Source of the DNA: Streptomyces sp. S4.7
GTDB taxonomy: Bacteria; Actinomycetota; Actinomycetes; Streptomycetales; Streptomycetaceae
NCBI RefSeq assembly: GCF_010384365.1
Contig: NZ_CP048397.1
Coordinates: 2,542,001 to 2,606,000, forward strand
Length of the DNA: 64,000 nucleotides
Reading direction: 5' to 3'
The notes under the pieces were generated by a model. The model was given only the letters and a program-made list of their open reading frames with translations, was not told the DNA's origin and searched no databases. The position numbers and the translations under genes were made by a program. Position 1 is the stretch's first letter; every line of letters begins with the position of its first letter. Shown piece by piece: positions 7,746 through 15,943 of the stretch.

Positions 7746-8624
7746 CTAACTCCCCGTGCTGCGGTACGCGCGCAGCCCCACCCGCCAGGCCGCCCCCGCC
7801 AGCACGCAGCACCCCGCCGCCACCAGCGGCGGCAGGAACGCCACCCAGTCCGGCAGCCCCAGCGGATCCTCGCGGCCCATCACGTACAGGGCGGGCAGCC
7901 AGTTGACGAAGGCCAGCGGCACCACGAAGGTCACCCCGCGCACCAGGTCCTTCGCGAAGACCGTCGGCGGGTACTGGAGCAGTGTGGTGCCGCCGTACGT
8001 GAAGGAGTTCTGCACCTCGGCCGCGTCCTGCGCCCAGAACTGGAACGCCGCGCCCGCCACGAACACCGCCGCGAAGATCGTCGCGCCGCTGAGCAGCATC
8101 ATCGGGATCATCGCGACCTTCAGCGGCGTCCAGGCGATGTCCAGTGCCGCCAGCGCGTATCCGAGCACCAGCAGGCCCTGGGTGATCCGGCCCAGCCGCC
8201 GCAGCGCGAACCGGTCCGCCGCGATCTGCGCGAGGACCGGCACCGGCCGGACGAGCAGGGTGTCCAGGGTGCCGTCCCTGACCCGGCGGCCCAGCCGGTC
8301 CATCGAGCCCAGGCACAGGTCGGCCAGGCCGAAGGCCGCGCCCGCCGCGCCGTACAGGAAGGCGACCTCGGGCAGCGAGTAGCCGCCCAACTGGTCGACG
8401 TGGGAGAACATCAGCAGGATCGCGACGAAGCCGAACGCGGTCGCGGCGAAGTTCCCGAAGGCCGTCATGGCGAACGACGCGCGGTAGGCCATCGTCGAAC
8501 GCACCCACATGGCCACGATCAGGCCGTACGCGCGCAGCCCCTGCCACAGCAGCGAGCGCGACCACTCGGCGGCCTCCTCGGTGCCCCGGGCCACCACGTC
8601 CGTACCCGTCGCCTCGTCAGCCAC
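7746..8624 (-). CDS. ABC-2 family permease, second subunit
   Basis: A 292-residue integral membrane protein with about six hydrophobic segments, such as FGNFAATAFGFVAILLMFSHV and AALDIAWTPLKVAMIPMMLL. It contains VDQLGGYSLPEVAFLYGAAG, a motif shared with the neighbouring permease (PQLGGYDLSQALTYVWLGQA). That marks the two as paralogous halves of one exporter. Its GTG start overlaps the end of the upstream permease by eight bases. Confidence 0.85.
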   Translation of the reverse strand: MADEATGTDVVARGTEEAAEWSRSLLWQGLRAYGLIVAMWVRSTMAYRASFAMTAFGNFAATAFGFVAILLMFSHVDQLGGYSLPEVAFLYGAAGAAFGLADLCLGSMDRLGRRVRDGTLDTLLVRPVPVLAQIAADRFALRRLGRITQGLLVLGYALAALDIAWTPLKVAMIPMMLLSGATIFAAVFVAGAAFQFWAQDAAEVQNSFTYGGTTLLQYPPTVFAKDLVRGVTFVVPLAFVNWLPALYVMGREDPLGLPDWVAFLPPLVAAGCCVLAGAAWRVGLRAYRSTGS

Positions 8625-9417
8625 CCTGCACCACCACCCGTCGCGTCGCCACGGACTGGACCAGCCGCCCGAGCGCCAGCAGCGCCAGCGCCCAGCCGGC
8701 CTGGAAGGCGAACGCCCCCAGCAGCCCCCAGCCGGTGTGGCGGCCGAGGAAGACGTCCGCCGGTACCTGGAGCAGCGACGACCACGGCAGCGCTCTGGCG
8801 ATCTCGCCGAGCAGACCGGGGAAGAGCGTCAGCGGCAGCAGCATCCCGGAGAAGAACAGCCCTATCAGGAAGGCGATCTGTCCCACACCGGCGCCGTCCA
8901 TCAGCCAGAAGGCCGACAGGGCGACCAGGAAGCGTATGGAGAAGCTGACCACGACTCCCAGGAACACGGAGAGGAGGAAGGCGAGCCACGTCAGGGGACT
9001 GCCGGGCAGCGCCAGGTCGAAGGCGAGCGCGCCGAGCGCCATCGGTACGATCCCGCGCCCCATCAGATGGAAGGCGGCACGGCCCAGGTCGCCTGCCAGC
9101 CACCAGAGTTGGAGATCCGCCGGCCGGTAGAGATCGATCGCGACGTCGCCGGTGCGGATGCGCTCCATCAGCTCGTCCTCGAAGCCGCCGCCCATCATGG
9201 CGCAGGTCATCAGCAGCGCCTGGCCGAGCCATACGTAGGTGAGGGCCTGCGAGAGGTCGTAGCCGCCGAGCTGCGGCCGCTGGTCCCAGAGCGCCGTGTA
9301 GGTGTACGCCACGATGAAGCCGAAGACGGTGTTGGTGAACACCCCGGCGGCCGTGGCGGTCCGGTATGTCGCATGGCGGCGGAAGCCACCCGCCGCGACA
9401 ACCGCGTACAGACGCAC
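8617..9417 (-). CDS. ABC-2 family permease, first subunit
   Basis: A 266-residue membrane protein and the first gene of the exporter operon. Start GTG 9417 is chosen because AGGGGGAG at 9425-9432 lies 7 bases upstream; the frame stays open to 9516 without a better site. The N-terminus (RLYAVVAAGGFRRHATYRTA) is the typical amphipathic lead-in of this class. Six hydrophobic helices follow. It pairs with the overlapping second permease and the downstream ATPase. Its promoter must lie in 9418-9639, the spacer it shares with the divergent PBP gene. Confidence 0.82.
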   Translation of the reverse strand: MRLYAVVAAGGFRRHATYRTATAAGVFTNTVFGFIVAYTYTALWDQRPQLGGYDLSQALTYVWLGQALLMTCAMMGGGFEDELMERIRTGDVAIDLYRPADLQLWWLAGDLGRAAFHLMGRGIVPMALGALAFDLALPGSPLTWLAFLLSVFLGVVVSFSIRFLVALSAFWLMDGAGVGQIAFLIGLFFSGMLLPLTLFPGLLGEIARALPWSSLLQVPADVFLGRHTGWGLLGAFAFQAGWALALLALGRLVQSVATRRVVVQGG

Positions 9418-9639
9418 GTCAGCACTCCCCCTCAGGCCCGTTACGTGTGATGTCCCCGCGCCGTTCCCGCTGTACGGCACCAAAGCGCACGACCCTAGCC
9501 CAAGGGGGTCAGCCACCGCGAGCGGTTATCCGGTCGGCGGCTCAGCGCCGGTCCGACCGTGTTTCATGGTGCCTCACATGAATCACCCGAATAACCCGTA
9601 ACGCCCGATATGCAACCCGGTCGAGGAGCCTCCGTACAC

Positions 9640-12102
9640 ATGAGCGACGCGCAGCAGCAGGGCTGGGCCCCGCGCGACCCGACGGACCGCGGCCCCGGCG
9701 CGGTGACCGGAGGCCCGGGCGCCCTCGACGGCGGGGGCGCCGGCCGGCGGCCCGGCCGCAAGGGGCGCAGGGGCCGCCGCAGGCGCACCGGCTGGCGGCG
9801 GATCCTGCCCACCTGGCGGATGCTGCTCGGCGCGTTCCTGACCTGCGCGTTCATCCTCATGGCCGGTTTCATCAGCGGCTACACCCTCGTCAAGATCCCA
9901 CCCGCCAACGTCGCGGCCGTCGCCCAGTCCAACGTGTATCTGTACGAGGACGGCAGCCAGCTCGCGCGCGACGGCGAGGTCAACCGCGAGAACGTGCCGC
10001 TCTCCCAGATCCCGTCGCACGTCCGCCGCGCCGTACTGGCCGCCGAGGACCGGGACTTCTACAACGAACCCGCCATCGACCCCCAGGGCATGGCCCGCGC
10101 CGCCTGGAACACGATGACGGGCAAGGGCACGCAGGGCGGCTCCACGATCACCCAGCAGTACGTCAAGAACTACTACCTCGCGCAGGAACAGACCGTCGTC
10201 CGCAAGGGGAAGGAGTTCTTCATCGCGATCAAGCTCAACCGCGAGGAGAGCAAGGCGCAGATCCTGGAGGGCTATCTCAACACCAGCTACTTCGGGCGCA
10301 ACGCGTACGGCATCCAGGCCGCCGCGCACGCCTACTACGGCAAGGACATCCAGGACGTCGACACGGCGGAGGGTGCCTTCCTGGCCGCGCTGCTCAACGC
10401 GCCCAGCGCGTACGACGTGGCCGTGCACCCGGAGAACAGGGCGCACGCGGAGGGCCGTTGGAAGTACGTCCTCGACGGCATGGTCACCGAGAAGTGGCTC
10501 TCCGCCGCCGACCGGGCCGCGCTGACCTTCCCGATGCCCGATGAGGCCAAGCCGTCCACCGGCCTCTCCGGACAGCGCGGATACATCGTCCAGGCGGTCG
10601 AGGACTACCTCACCGAGAACAAGATCATCGACGACAGCACCCTCGCCAACGGCGGCTACCGGATCACCACCACGCTCCAGCGGCCGAAACAGAACGCCCT
10701 GGTCGAATCCGTCGACGAACAGGTCATGTCGAAGGTCGACGACAAGCGCGCGGCCGACCGCAACGTGCGCGTGGGCGGCGTCTCCATCGACCCCGCCACC
10801 GGCGGAGTCGTCGCCATGTACGGCGGTGTCGACTACACCCGGCAGTACGTCAACAACGCGACCCGCCGCGACTACCAGGTGGGCTCCACCTTCAAACCCT
10901 TCGTGTTCACCGCCGCCGTCGAGAACGACTCGCACACCCAGGACGGCGAACGGATCACCCCCAACACCGTCTACGACGGCACCAACAAGCGCATGGTGGA
11001 GGGCCCCGACGGGCCAACCGGCTACGACCCCGCCAACGAGGACGACGTCAGTTACGGAGACGTCACCGTCAGCGAGGCGACCGACAAGTCCATCAACTCC
11101 GTGTACGCGCAGATGGCGCAGGACGTCGGCCCCACGCGGGTCCGCGGCACCGCGGTCGCCCTCGGTGTCCCCGACGACACCCCCGACCTCACCGCGTCGC
11201 CGTCCATCGCCCTCGGCCCGGCCACGGCGAGCGTGCTCGACATGACCGAGGCGTACGCGACGCTCGCCAACCACGGGGCGCACGGCACGTACACGATGGT
11301 CACGAAGATCACCAAGGACGGCAGGACCGTCGAACTGCCGCTCCAGAAGCCCGGACAGGCCGTCAGCCGCCAGGCCGCCGACACCACCACGGCGATCCTG
11401 CGCAGCGTCGTGGAGGACGGCACGGGCATGGCGGCCCAGTCCGCGAACCGTCCTGCGGCGGGCAAGACGGGAACGGCGGAGGACGACAAGGCGGCCTGGT
11501 TCGCCGGCTACACCCCCGACCTCGCGACCGTCGTCGCGATCATGGGCGCGGACCCCAGGACCGCGCAGCAGAGACCGCTGTACGGCGCGCTCGGTCTGGA
11601 TCGCGTCAACGGCGGCGGGCCGCCCGCGCAGATCTGGGGCCAGTTCACGGCGACGGCTCTCGAAGGCACCGAGCCCACGGATTTCGAACTGACCCTGGAG
11701 GACGGCATAAAGGACATCTCCCCGCCGGACGACGAGTCGGGCCAGCCCGAGGAGCCCTCGTCGCCGGGGCAGTCGGAGAGCCCCGGCGCATCAGGTCAGC
11801 CCGACGCACCGGGCGGGCCCTCCGGACAGGACGGGGGCGCGGCGCGGGGGCTGAGCGAGGGCGCCGACCCCAGCGGGAAACAGGGCCGGTCGCAGGGCGG
11901 GACGCCGGGGGGCGGGGGCACCAACGGCGGTGGTACGGACGGGGGTCAGGGCGACGGCGGGACACGGGGCCAGGACCAGGGACAGTCGAACGGCCTGACC
12001 GACGGGCTGATCGGAGGCGGCGGCGCGGCGGACAACGGGGGCGGCGCGGCGGACGGCGTCACGGGCGACGGCTCGCCCCGCGGCCTGCGCCCGCGGCAGT
12101 GA
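9640..12102 (+). CDS. bifunctional class A penicillin-binding protein (transglycosylase/transpeptidase)
   Basis: An 820-residue peptidoglycan polymerase. A basic cytoplasmic stretch precedes one transmembrane helix (MLLGAFLTCAFILMAGFISG). The GT51 glycosyltransferase domain follows with EDRDFYN (catalytic Glu near residue 137), GGSTITQQYVKN and RKGKEFFIAIKLN. The transpeptidase has SxxK (STFK, serine near residue 414), SxN (SIN in DKSINSVYAQ) and KTGTAED near residue 608. The last 130 residues are Gly/Ser/Pro/Gln-rich and low-complexity, probably wall-spanning. ATG 9640 has GAGGAG 11 bases upstream; an ATG at 9610 lacks one. A 15-bp terminator hairpin follows. Confidence 0.93.
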   Translation: MSDAQQQGWAPRDPTDRGPGAVTGGPGALDGGGAGRRPGRKGRRGRRRRTGWRRILPTWRMLLGAFLTCAFILMAGFISGYTLVKIPPANVAAVAQSNVYLYEDGSQLARDGEVNRENVPLSQIPSHVRRAVLAAEDRDFYNEPAIDPQGMARAAWNTMTGKGTQGGSTITQQYVKNYYLAQEQTVVRKGKEFFIAIKLNREESKAQILEGYLNTSYFGRNAYGIQAAAHAYYGKDIQDVDTAEGAFLAALLNAPSAYDVAVHPENRAHAEGRWKYVLDGMVTEKWLSAADRAALTFPMPDEAKPSTGLSGQRGYIVQAVEDYLTENKIIDDSTLANGGYRITTTLQRPKQNALVESVDEQVMSKVDDKRAADRNVRVGGVSIDPATGGVVAMYGGVDYTRQYVNNATRRDYQVGSTFKPFVFTAAVENDSHTQDGERITPNTVYDGTNKRMVEGPDGPTGYDPANEDDVSYGDVTVSEATDKSINSVYAQMAQDVGPTRVRGTAVALGVPDDTPDLTASPSIALGPATASVLDMTEAYATLANHGAHGTYTMVTKITKDGRTVELPLQKPGQAVSRQAADTTTAILRSVVEDGTGMAAQSANRPAAGKTGTAEDDKAAWFAGYTPDLATVVAIMGADPRTAQQRPLYGALGLDRVNGGGPPAQIWGQFTATALEGTEPTDFELTLEDGIKDISPPDDESGQPEEPSSPGQSESPGASGQPDAPGGPSGQDGGAARGLSEGADPSGKQGRSQGGTPGGGGTNGGGTDGGQGDGGTRGQDQGQSNGLTDGLIGGGGAADNGGGAADGVTGDGSPRGLRPRQ

Positions 12103-12135
12103 CGCCCGCGCCACGCCCCGGTGGGCCGGGCCGTC

Positions 12136-12175
12136 CCCGATCGCCGGCCGACGTCGCGGCCGGCCGGCGATCGGG
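12136..12175 (+). terminator. terminator hairpin after the PBP gene
   Basis: CCCGATCGCCGGCCG and CGGCCGGCGATCGGG form a perfect 15-bp stem with a 10-base loop, 33 bases past the PBP stop. The rest of 12103-12342 is GC-rich and has no gene I can support. Confidence 0.75.
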
Positions 12176-12342
12176 AACAAGCCCGGCCCGAAGCCGCGTA
12201 ACGCGGGCCGGGCCGTGACTTCCGGGTCCCGCCCGGCCCGAGCCGCCCGGCGACGCACCGCACCGACCGAGTCGTCGGACGCCCGCAGGGCGGGCCCGGA
12301 CCCGCGCCCCCGGCAAGATCTGCAAGGTCGGCAAGACACCCT

Positions 12343-12663
12343 CTAGTGACCCGACGTCGCCTTCAGGCCCACCACGGCCACCAGCAGCAGACAGACGAAG
12401 AAGATCCGCGCGGCGGTCGCCGGCTCGCCGAGTGCCACCATGCCGACCACAGCCGCGCCGGCCGCGCCGATGCCGACCCACACGCCGTACGCCGTACCGA
12501 TCGGCAGCGTCTTGGCGGCCTGCGAGAGCAGCAGCATGCTGACGACGATCCCGGCACCGGTGAACACGCTCGGCCACAGCCGGGTGAATCCTTCGGTGTA
12601 CTTCATCCCGATCGACCAGCCGACTTCGAGCAGACCGGCGACGATCAGCAGGACCCAGGCCAT
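12343..12663 (-). CDS. sugE: SMR-family guanidinium exporter (SugE/Gdx type)
   Basis: A 106-residue protein with four transmembrane helices and the SMR active glutamate in helix 1 (LLIVAGLLEVGWSIGMKYT). The LLEVGWSIGMKYTEGFTRLW sequence is of the SugE/Gdx subtype rather than EmrE, and that subtype exports guanidinium by proton antiport. The guanidine-III-like element in its 5' leader agrees with this. GGAGGTG is placed 6 bases before ATG 12663. Expression is expected to rise when guanidine binds the leader. Confidence 0.92.
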   Translation of the reverse strand: MAWVLLIVAGLLEVGWSIGMKYTEGFTRLWPSVFTGAGIVVSMLLLSQAAKTLPIGTAYGVWVGIGAAGAAVVGMVALGEPATAARIFFVCLLLVAVVGLKATSGH

Positions 12664-12692
12664 GACGGCACCTCCGAGCGAGAACGCGAACA

Positions 12693-12743
12693 GGGGTGCG
12701 TCGTCTTTCGATTGCCCCGGTACGGCGCGTCTCGTCGGGGTCC
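12693..12743 (-). ncRNA. guanidine-III (ykkC-III) riboswitch
   Basis: On the minus strand the leader reads CCCCGACGAGACGCGCCGTA then CCGGGG, followed by AAGACGACGC. This closely follows the guanidine-III class as I recall it: a P1 stem (CCCC/GGGG), the GACGAG loop, and a GCGCCGT segment forming a pseudoknot with the downstream ACGRCGC segment. The pseudoknot pairing here has one mismatch. The element ends about 30 bases before the sugE start. It would control ribosome access in response to guanidine. Confidence 0.8.
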
Positions 12744-12763
12744 CTCAAACGTAGCAAAGAGAC

Positions 12764-12805
12764 GGCGGAAGGGCCCGGTGACGATGGTCACCGGGCCCTT
12801 CCGCC
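12764..12805 (-). terminator. strong terminator hairpin after the GroES-like gene
   Basis: A perfect 19-bp stem (GGCGGAAGGGCCCGGTGAC and its complement) closes a GATG tetraloop. It lies 39 bases past the stop of the GroES-like gene. It ends about 20 bases before the sugE riboswitch, so the sugE promoter must overlap it. The hairpin has no T-run. Confidence 0.85.
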
Positions 12806-12844
12806 ATCCGCTGTTCCCGGGTCCGCCCAGTGGTGGAGCGGGAC

Positions 12845-13195
12845 CTAGAGGTAGAGGCCCGTGGAGTCCTCCGCCCCCTCAAAACGGTCGGCCGCCACCG
12901 CGTGCAGGTCGCGTTCCCGCATGAGTACGTAGGCCACACCCCGCACCTCGACCTCGGCGCGGTCCTCGGGGTCGTACAGCACCCGGTCCGCGGGCTCCAC
13001 CGTCCGTACGTTCTGGCCGACCGCGACCACCTCGGCCCAGGCGAGGCGCCGTCCGACGGCGGCGGTCGCCGGGATGACGATGCCGCCGGACGAACGCCGC
13101 TCGCCCTCCGGGATGTCGGTCCTGACCAGCACCCGGTCGTGCAGCATCCGGATGGGCAGCTTGTCATTGGAGGTGTCGAGGGAGTTGTCGCTCAC
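12845..13195 (-). CDS. GroES-like co-chaperonin family protein
   Basis: A 116-residue protein with the GroES-type fold signature KLPIRMLHDRVLVRTDI and a mobile-loop region ERRSSGGIVIPATA, then EVVAVGQNVR, VLYDPEDRAEVEVRG and YVLMRERDL. True GroES proteins are 95-100 residues and sit next to groEL. Here no groEL is adjacent, and the sequence has diverged, so it is a GroES paralogue of unknown client. The start is taken at GTG 13195, though upstream GTGs are possible. A strong terminator follows. Confidence 0.8.
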   Translation of the reverse strand: MSDNSLDTSNDKLPIRMLHDRVLVRTDIPEGERRSSGGIVIPATAAVGRRLAWAEVVAVGQNVRTVEPADRVLYDPEDRAEVEVRGVAYVLMRERDLHAVAADRFEGAEDSTGLYL

Positions 13196-13244
13196 GCCCA
13201 CGAACCTACCCGCCCGGACCACCGCCCCACGACGGGCCCCGTGC

Positions 13245-13565
13245 TCAGAGCCTGCGACGGCGCGCCGACATCGTGAGCAGGCCGACCACACCGACGACCA
13301 CCAGAGCGATCGGGACGAGCCGCTCCAGCCGCGGAGCGCCGTCCTCCGAGACGAACTTGTGCTTCACATCCGTCACCGTGCGGTTCACCGCGACATACGC
13401 CTTGCCCGCGGTCTGGTCCACCCGGGAAACCATCCGGGCCTTCGCGTCCCCCATGATCGTCTGCGGGTGCACCCGCACGCCGATCTCGTCGAGCGTCTCG
13501 GCGAGCTGGTCGCGCCTGCGGACGATGTCCGCCTCGATCTGCGCAGGGGTCCTGGCATCCGACAC
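13245..13565 (-). CDS. DUF3618 membrane-anchored protein
   Basis: A 106-residue protein with the DUF3618 signature ARTPAQIEADIVRRRDQLAE then TLDEIGVRVHPQTIMGDAKA. A C-terminal membrane helix (LVPIALVVVGVVGLLTMSA) and a basic RRRRL tail end it. The amphipathic helical N-terminus faces the cytoplasm. GTG 13565 has GGAGG upstream. The gene lies divergent to bcp, so 13566-13721 holds both promoters. The family's function is unknown. Confidence 0.85.
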   Translation of the reverse strand: MSDARTPAQIEADIVRRRDQLAETLDEIGVRVHPQTIMGDAKARMVSRVDQTAGKAYVAVNRTVTDVKHKFVSEDGAPRLERLVPIALVVVGVVGLLTMSARRRRL

Positions 13566-13721
13566 CGCGCTGCCTCCGTCGTATATCCGGTTGGTTGGTC
13601 CTTCGGTCCTTCGCCTACACCGACAGTCTGTCAGCTCGGCCGCTCTCGCACCCCGCGGCGCCCCTACTACGCTCGGCCCGATACAACCGGGCGCCCTGCC
13701 CGCCCCGTACCGAGGAGAACC

Positions 13722-14189
13722 ATGAGCGAGCGACTTCAGCCGGGCGACACCGCCCCCGCCTTCACCCTGCCCGACGCGGACGGCAACGACGTCTCGCTCG
13801 CCGACCACAAGGGGCGCAAGGTCATCGTCTACTTCTACCCCGCCGCGCTTACCCCCGGATGCACCAAGCAGGCCTGCGACTTCACCGACAACCTCGACGT
13901 ACTGGCCGGCGCGGGCTACGACGTCATGGGTGTCTCGCCCGACAAGCCGGAGAAGCTCGCCAAGTTCCGCGACAAGGAGAACCTGAAGGTGACGCTGGTC
14001 GGCGACACGGACAAGGCCGTGCTCACCTCGTACGGCGCCTTCGGCGAGAAGAAGCTCTACGGCAAGACGGTGACGGGTGTCATCCGCTCGACCGTCGTCG
14101 TGGACGAGGAGGGCAAGGTCGAACGCGCCCTGTACAACGTCCGGGCCACCGGCCATGTCGCGAAGATCATCAAGGACCTCGGCATCTAG
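13722..14189 (+). CDS. bcp: thioredoxin-dependent thiol peroxidase (Bcp/PrxQ)
   Basis: A 155-residue peroxiredoxin with the active-site motif ALTPGCTKQACDFTD, peroxidatic Cys46 and resolving Cys51 five residues apart as in PrxQ. The usual YFYP strand and the GVSPDKPEKLAKFRDKENL region are present. It reduces hydrogen peroxide and organic hydroperoxides with electrons from thioredoxin. GAGGAG precedes ATG 13722. Its TAG stop forms a CTAG at which a MITE has inserted, moving its probable terminator to 15822-15853. Confidence 0.93.
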   Translation: MSERLQPGDTAPAFTLPDADGNDVSLADHKGRKVIVYFYPAALTPGCTKQACDFTDNLDVLAGAGYDVMGVSPDKPEKLAKFRDKENLKVTLVGDTDKAVLTSYGAFGEKKLYGKTVTGVIRSTVVVDEEGKVERALYNVRATGHVAKIIKDLGI

Positions 14190-14347
14190 GGTCTGTCGTT
14201 TGGATCAGGCCGGATCAGGGAGCGGGGTCTGGTGCGTGCGATCGCAAGGCGGAGGAGGGAGGCATGGCGGAGCCATGTCGACCGACGACAACGCGGCGGG
14301 CGTGCGTGCCGGGGACCGCGAGCCCGGCAAGATCCAAACGACAGACC
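14190..14347. repeat. 158-bp MITE with 17-bp inverted repeats and CTAG duplication
   Basis: The element begins GGTCTGTCGTTTGGATC and ends with its exact complement, 17 of 17 bases. CTAG flanks both sides (14186-14189 and 14348-14351) as a target duplication. The left CTAG contains the bcp stop codon. The interior has no meaningful ORF. From memory, similar short elements are dispersed in Streptomyces genomes. No transposase here has matching ends. Confidence 0.85.
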
Positions 14348-14416
14348 CTAGTAGGGCTTGGTCATGTGTGGTTTGTGATGGCGTGTCTTCTTGATCGGTC
14401 GTGTCGTTGACCGTGT

Positions 14417-15682
14417 GTGCTGAGTGAGGAATTGGCTGCGGTCCGGTGTGATCTGGAGGACTTCGCGGCGGAGATGTTCGAGCCGTTCGCGCGGGCGGAT
14501 CAGCGTCGGTGGGGCGGGGTCTATCTGCGGGGCCTGCTGCTGGACGGCGGGCGCAAGTCGGTGGAGCCGATGGCCGCCCGCCTGGGCGAGGACGGGAACC
14601 GGCAGGCCCTGGCCCACTTCGTCACCTCCAGCCCGTGGGATGCGGCGCATGTGCGGGCCCGCCTGGCCTGGCGCATGCAGCCGGTCATCAAACCCACCTC
14701 GTTGGTCATCGATGACACCGGGTTCCTCAAGGACGGGGACGCGTCGGCGTGCGTGACCCGGCAGTACACCGGCACCGCGGGCAAGGTCACCAACTGCCAG
14801 GCCGGAGTCTCGCTCCACCTGGCCTCCAACGGAGCCTCCGCGGCGGTGAACTGGCGTCTGTTCCTGCCCGGGAGCTGGGATCCCGCCTCGCCCAAGGCCG
14901 ACCGGGCCAAAGTGGCCCGCCGTGACAAGTGCGCCATCCCTGCCCAGGTGGGGCATGTCGAGAAGTGGCAGCTGGCCCTCGACATGATCGACGAGACGCG
15001 GTCCTGGGGCATCGAGGTGCCCCAGGTCATCGCCGACGGCGGCTACGGGGACACCGCAGCCTTCCGGCTCGGCCTGGAAGAACGCGGTCTCGACTACGTG
15101 GTGGGCATCTCGACCACGACCACCGCGCAACCCGAGGACGCACAACCGTGCACCCCGGCCTACTCCGGCCGCGGCCCACATCCGGTTCCTTCCTACCCCG
15201 AGCCGGCCCAGCGAGTGAAGAGCCTGGTCATCGCGGCCGGCAAATCCTCCGCGCGGCCGGTGCAGTGGAGGGAGGGATCACGGCCGGGCAGCGGCCGCAG
15301 CGGATTCAAGCGCATGTACTCGCGCTTCGTGGCCCTGCGGATCCGGCCCGCCGGACGCGAGATCCGCAAGGCCGCGGCCACCGCCGAGCTTCCGGTCCGC
15401 TGGCTGCTGGCCGAATGGCCCGCCGACCAGGACGAGCCCGTGCAGTTCTGGCTCTCCAACCTGCCCGCAACCACCCCGCTGCCCGTCCTCGTGCGCACCG
15501 CGAAGCTCCGCTGGCGCATCGAGAACGACTACCGCGAGATGAAACAGGCCCTGGGCCTGTCCCACTTCGAGGGCCGGACCTGGCCAGGCTGGCACCACCA
15601 CGTCACCCTCGTCTCGGTCGCCCACGCCTTCTGCACCCTGCAGCGACTGAACAGATCCCCAAAAGAGACGGCGTCGGCCTGA
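14417..15682 (+). CDS. IS701-family transposase, frame change near the C-terminus
   Basis: A 421-residue DDE transposase with VIDDTGFLKDG (first catalytic Asp), VIADGGYGDTAAFR (second), and the block ENDYREMKQALGLSHFEGRT with the catalytic Glu. It starts at GTG 14417, 65 bases inside the element. The frame ends early at 15682 (SPKETASA). The next 100 bases read on in the -1 frame as SLYRVVRELQRLLATWTGAC then PTCHRDMPDPAPT, which looks like the family's usual tail. The shift point coincides with a C CCA AAA heptamer at 15658-15664, so programmed frameshifting or a simple indel are both possible. Confidence 0.9.
   Translation: MLSEELAAVRCDLEDFAAEMFEPFARADQRRWGGVYLRGLLLDGGRKSVEPMAARLGEDGNRQALAHFVTSSPWDAAHVRARLAWRMQPVIKPTSLVIDDTGFLKDGDASACVTRQYTGTAGKVTNCQAGVSLHLASNGASAAVNWRLFLPGSWDPASPKADRAKVARRDKCAIPAQVGHVEKWQLALDMIDETRSWGIEVPQVIADGGYGDTAAFRLGLEERGLDYVVGISTTTTAQPEDAQPCTPAYSGRGPHPVPSYPEPAQRVKSLVIAAGKSSARPVQWREGSRPGSGRSGFKRMYSRFVALRIRPAGREIRKAAATAELPVRWLLAEWPADQDEPVQFWLSNLPATTPLPVLVRTAKLRWRIENDYREMKQALGLSHFEGRTWPGWHHHVTLVSVAHAFCTLQRLNRSPKETASA
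15658..15664 (+). other. candidate -1 frameshift heptamer C CCA AAA in the transposase
   Basis: In the zero frame the bases read C CCA AAA, fitting the X XXY YYZ slippery pattern. A -1 slip here gives PKRDGVGLSLYRVVREL and carries on for about 40 residues to 15783. Without slipping, translation stops at 15682. A downstream stimulatory structure was not established. Confidence 0.4.
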
Positions 15683-15797
15683 GCCTCTACCGAGTCGTCC
15701 GCGAGCTGCAGAGACTCCTCGCGACCTGGACCGGCGCCTGCCCCACCTGTCACCGCGACATGCCAGACCCCGCACCAACATGACCAAGCACTACTAG

Positions 15798-15817
15798 GGT
15801 CTGTCGTTTGGATCAGG
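15798..15817. repeat. solitary MITE end
   Basis: GGTCTGTCGTTTGGATCAGG repeats the left end of the MITE at 14190 base for base, including the preceding CTAG, but has no partner end. It shows that the MITE inserted beside an older element end, or that one copy was later deleted. Confidence 0.7.
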
Positions 15818-15821
15818 ACCC

Positions 15822-15853
15822 GCGGGGCCCGGCCGGCACCGGCCGGGCCCCGC
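15822..15853 (+). terminator. terminator hairpin, probably the original bcp terminator
   Basis: GCGGGGCCCGGCCG pairs perfectly with CGGCCGGGCCCCGC around a four-base loop. Directly upstream is the insertion cluster, and before that bcp, which otherwise has no terminator. It is therefore likely the bcp terminator moved 1.6 kb away. Confidence 0.7.
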
Positions 15854-15943
15854 GCGACGCCGTGGCTCCGGCTTGCGGCCCCCGCGGCACGGTGCGGAGG
15901 CTTTCTCCGAGGACTCGCGTCCCCGAGGAAAGGAAACCGGACC

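Larger units (their letters stand above)
14352..15793 (+). mobile_element. IS701-family insertion sequence
   Basis: The 1442-bp element has terminal inverted repeats TAGGGCTTGGTCATGT at the left and TAGTGCTTGGTCATGT at the right, read inward (15 of 16 match). A direct CTAG duplication at 14348-14351 and 15794-15797 flanks it. It carries one transposase. It sits in the CTAG joining the MITE to a second copy of the MITE's end, so it inserted after them. Confidence 0.9.
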
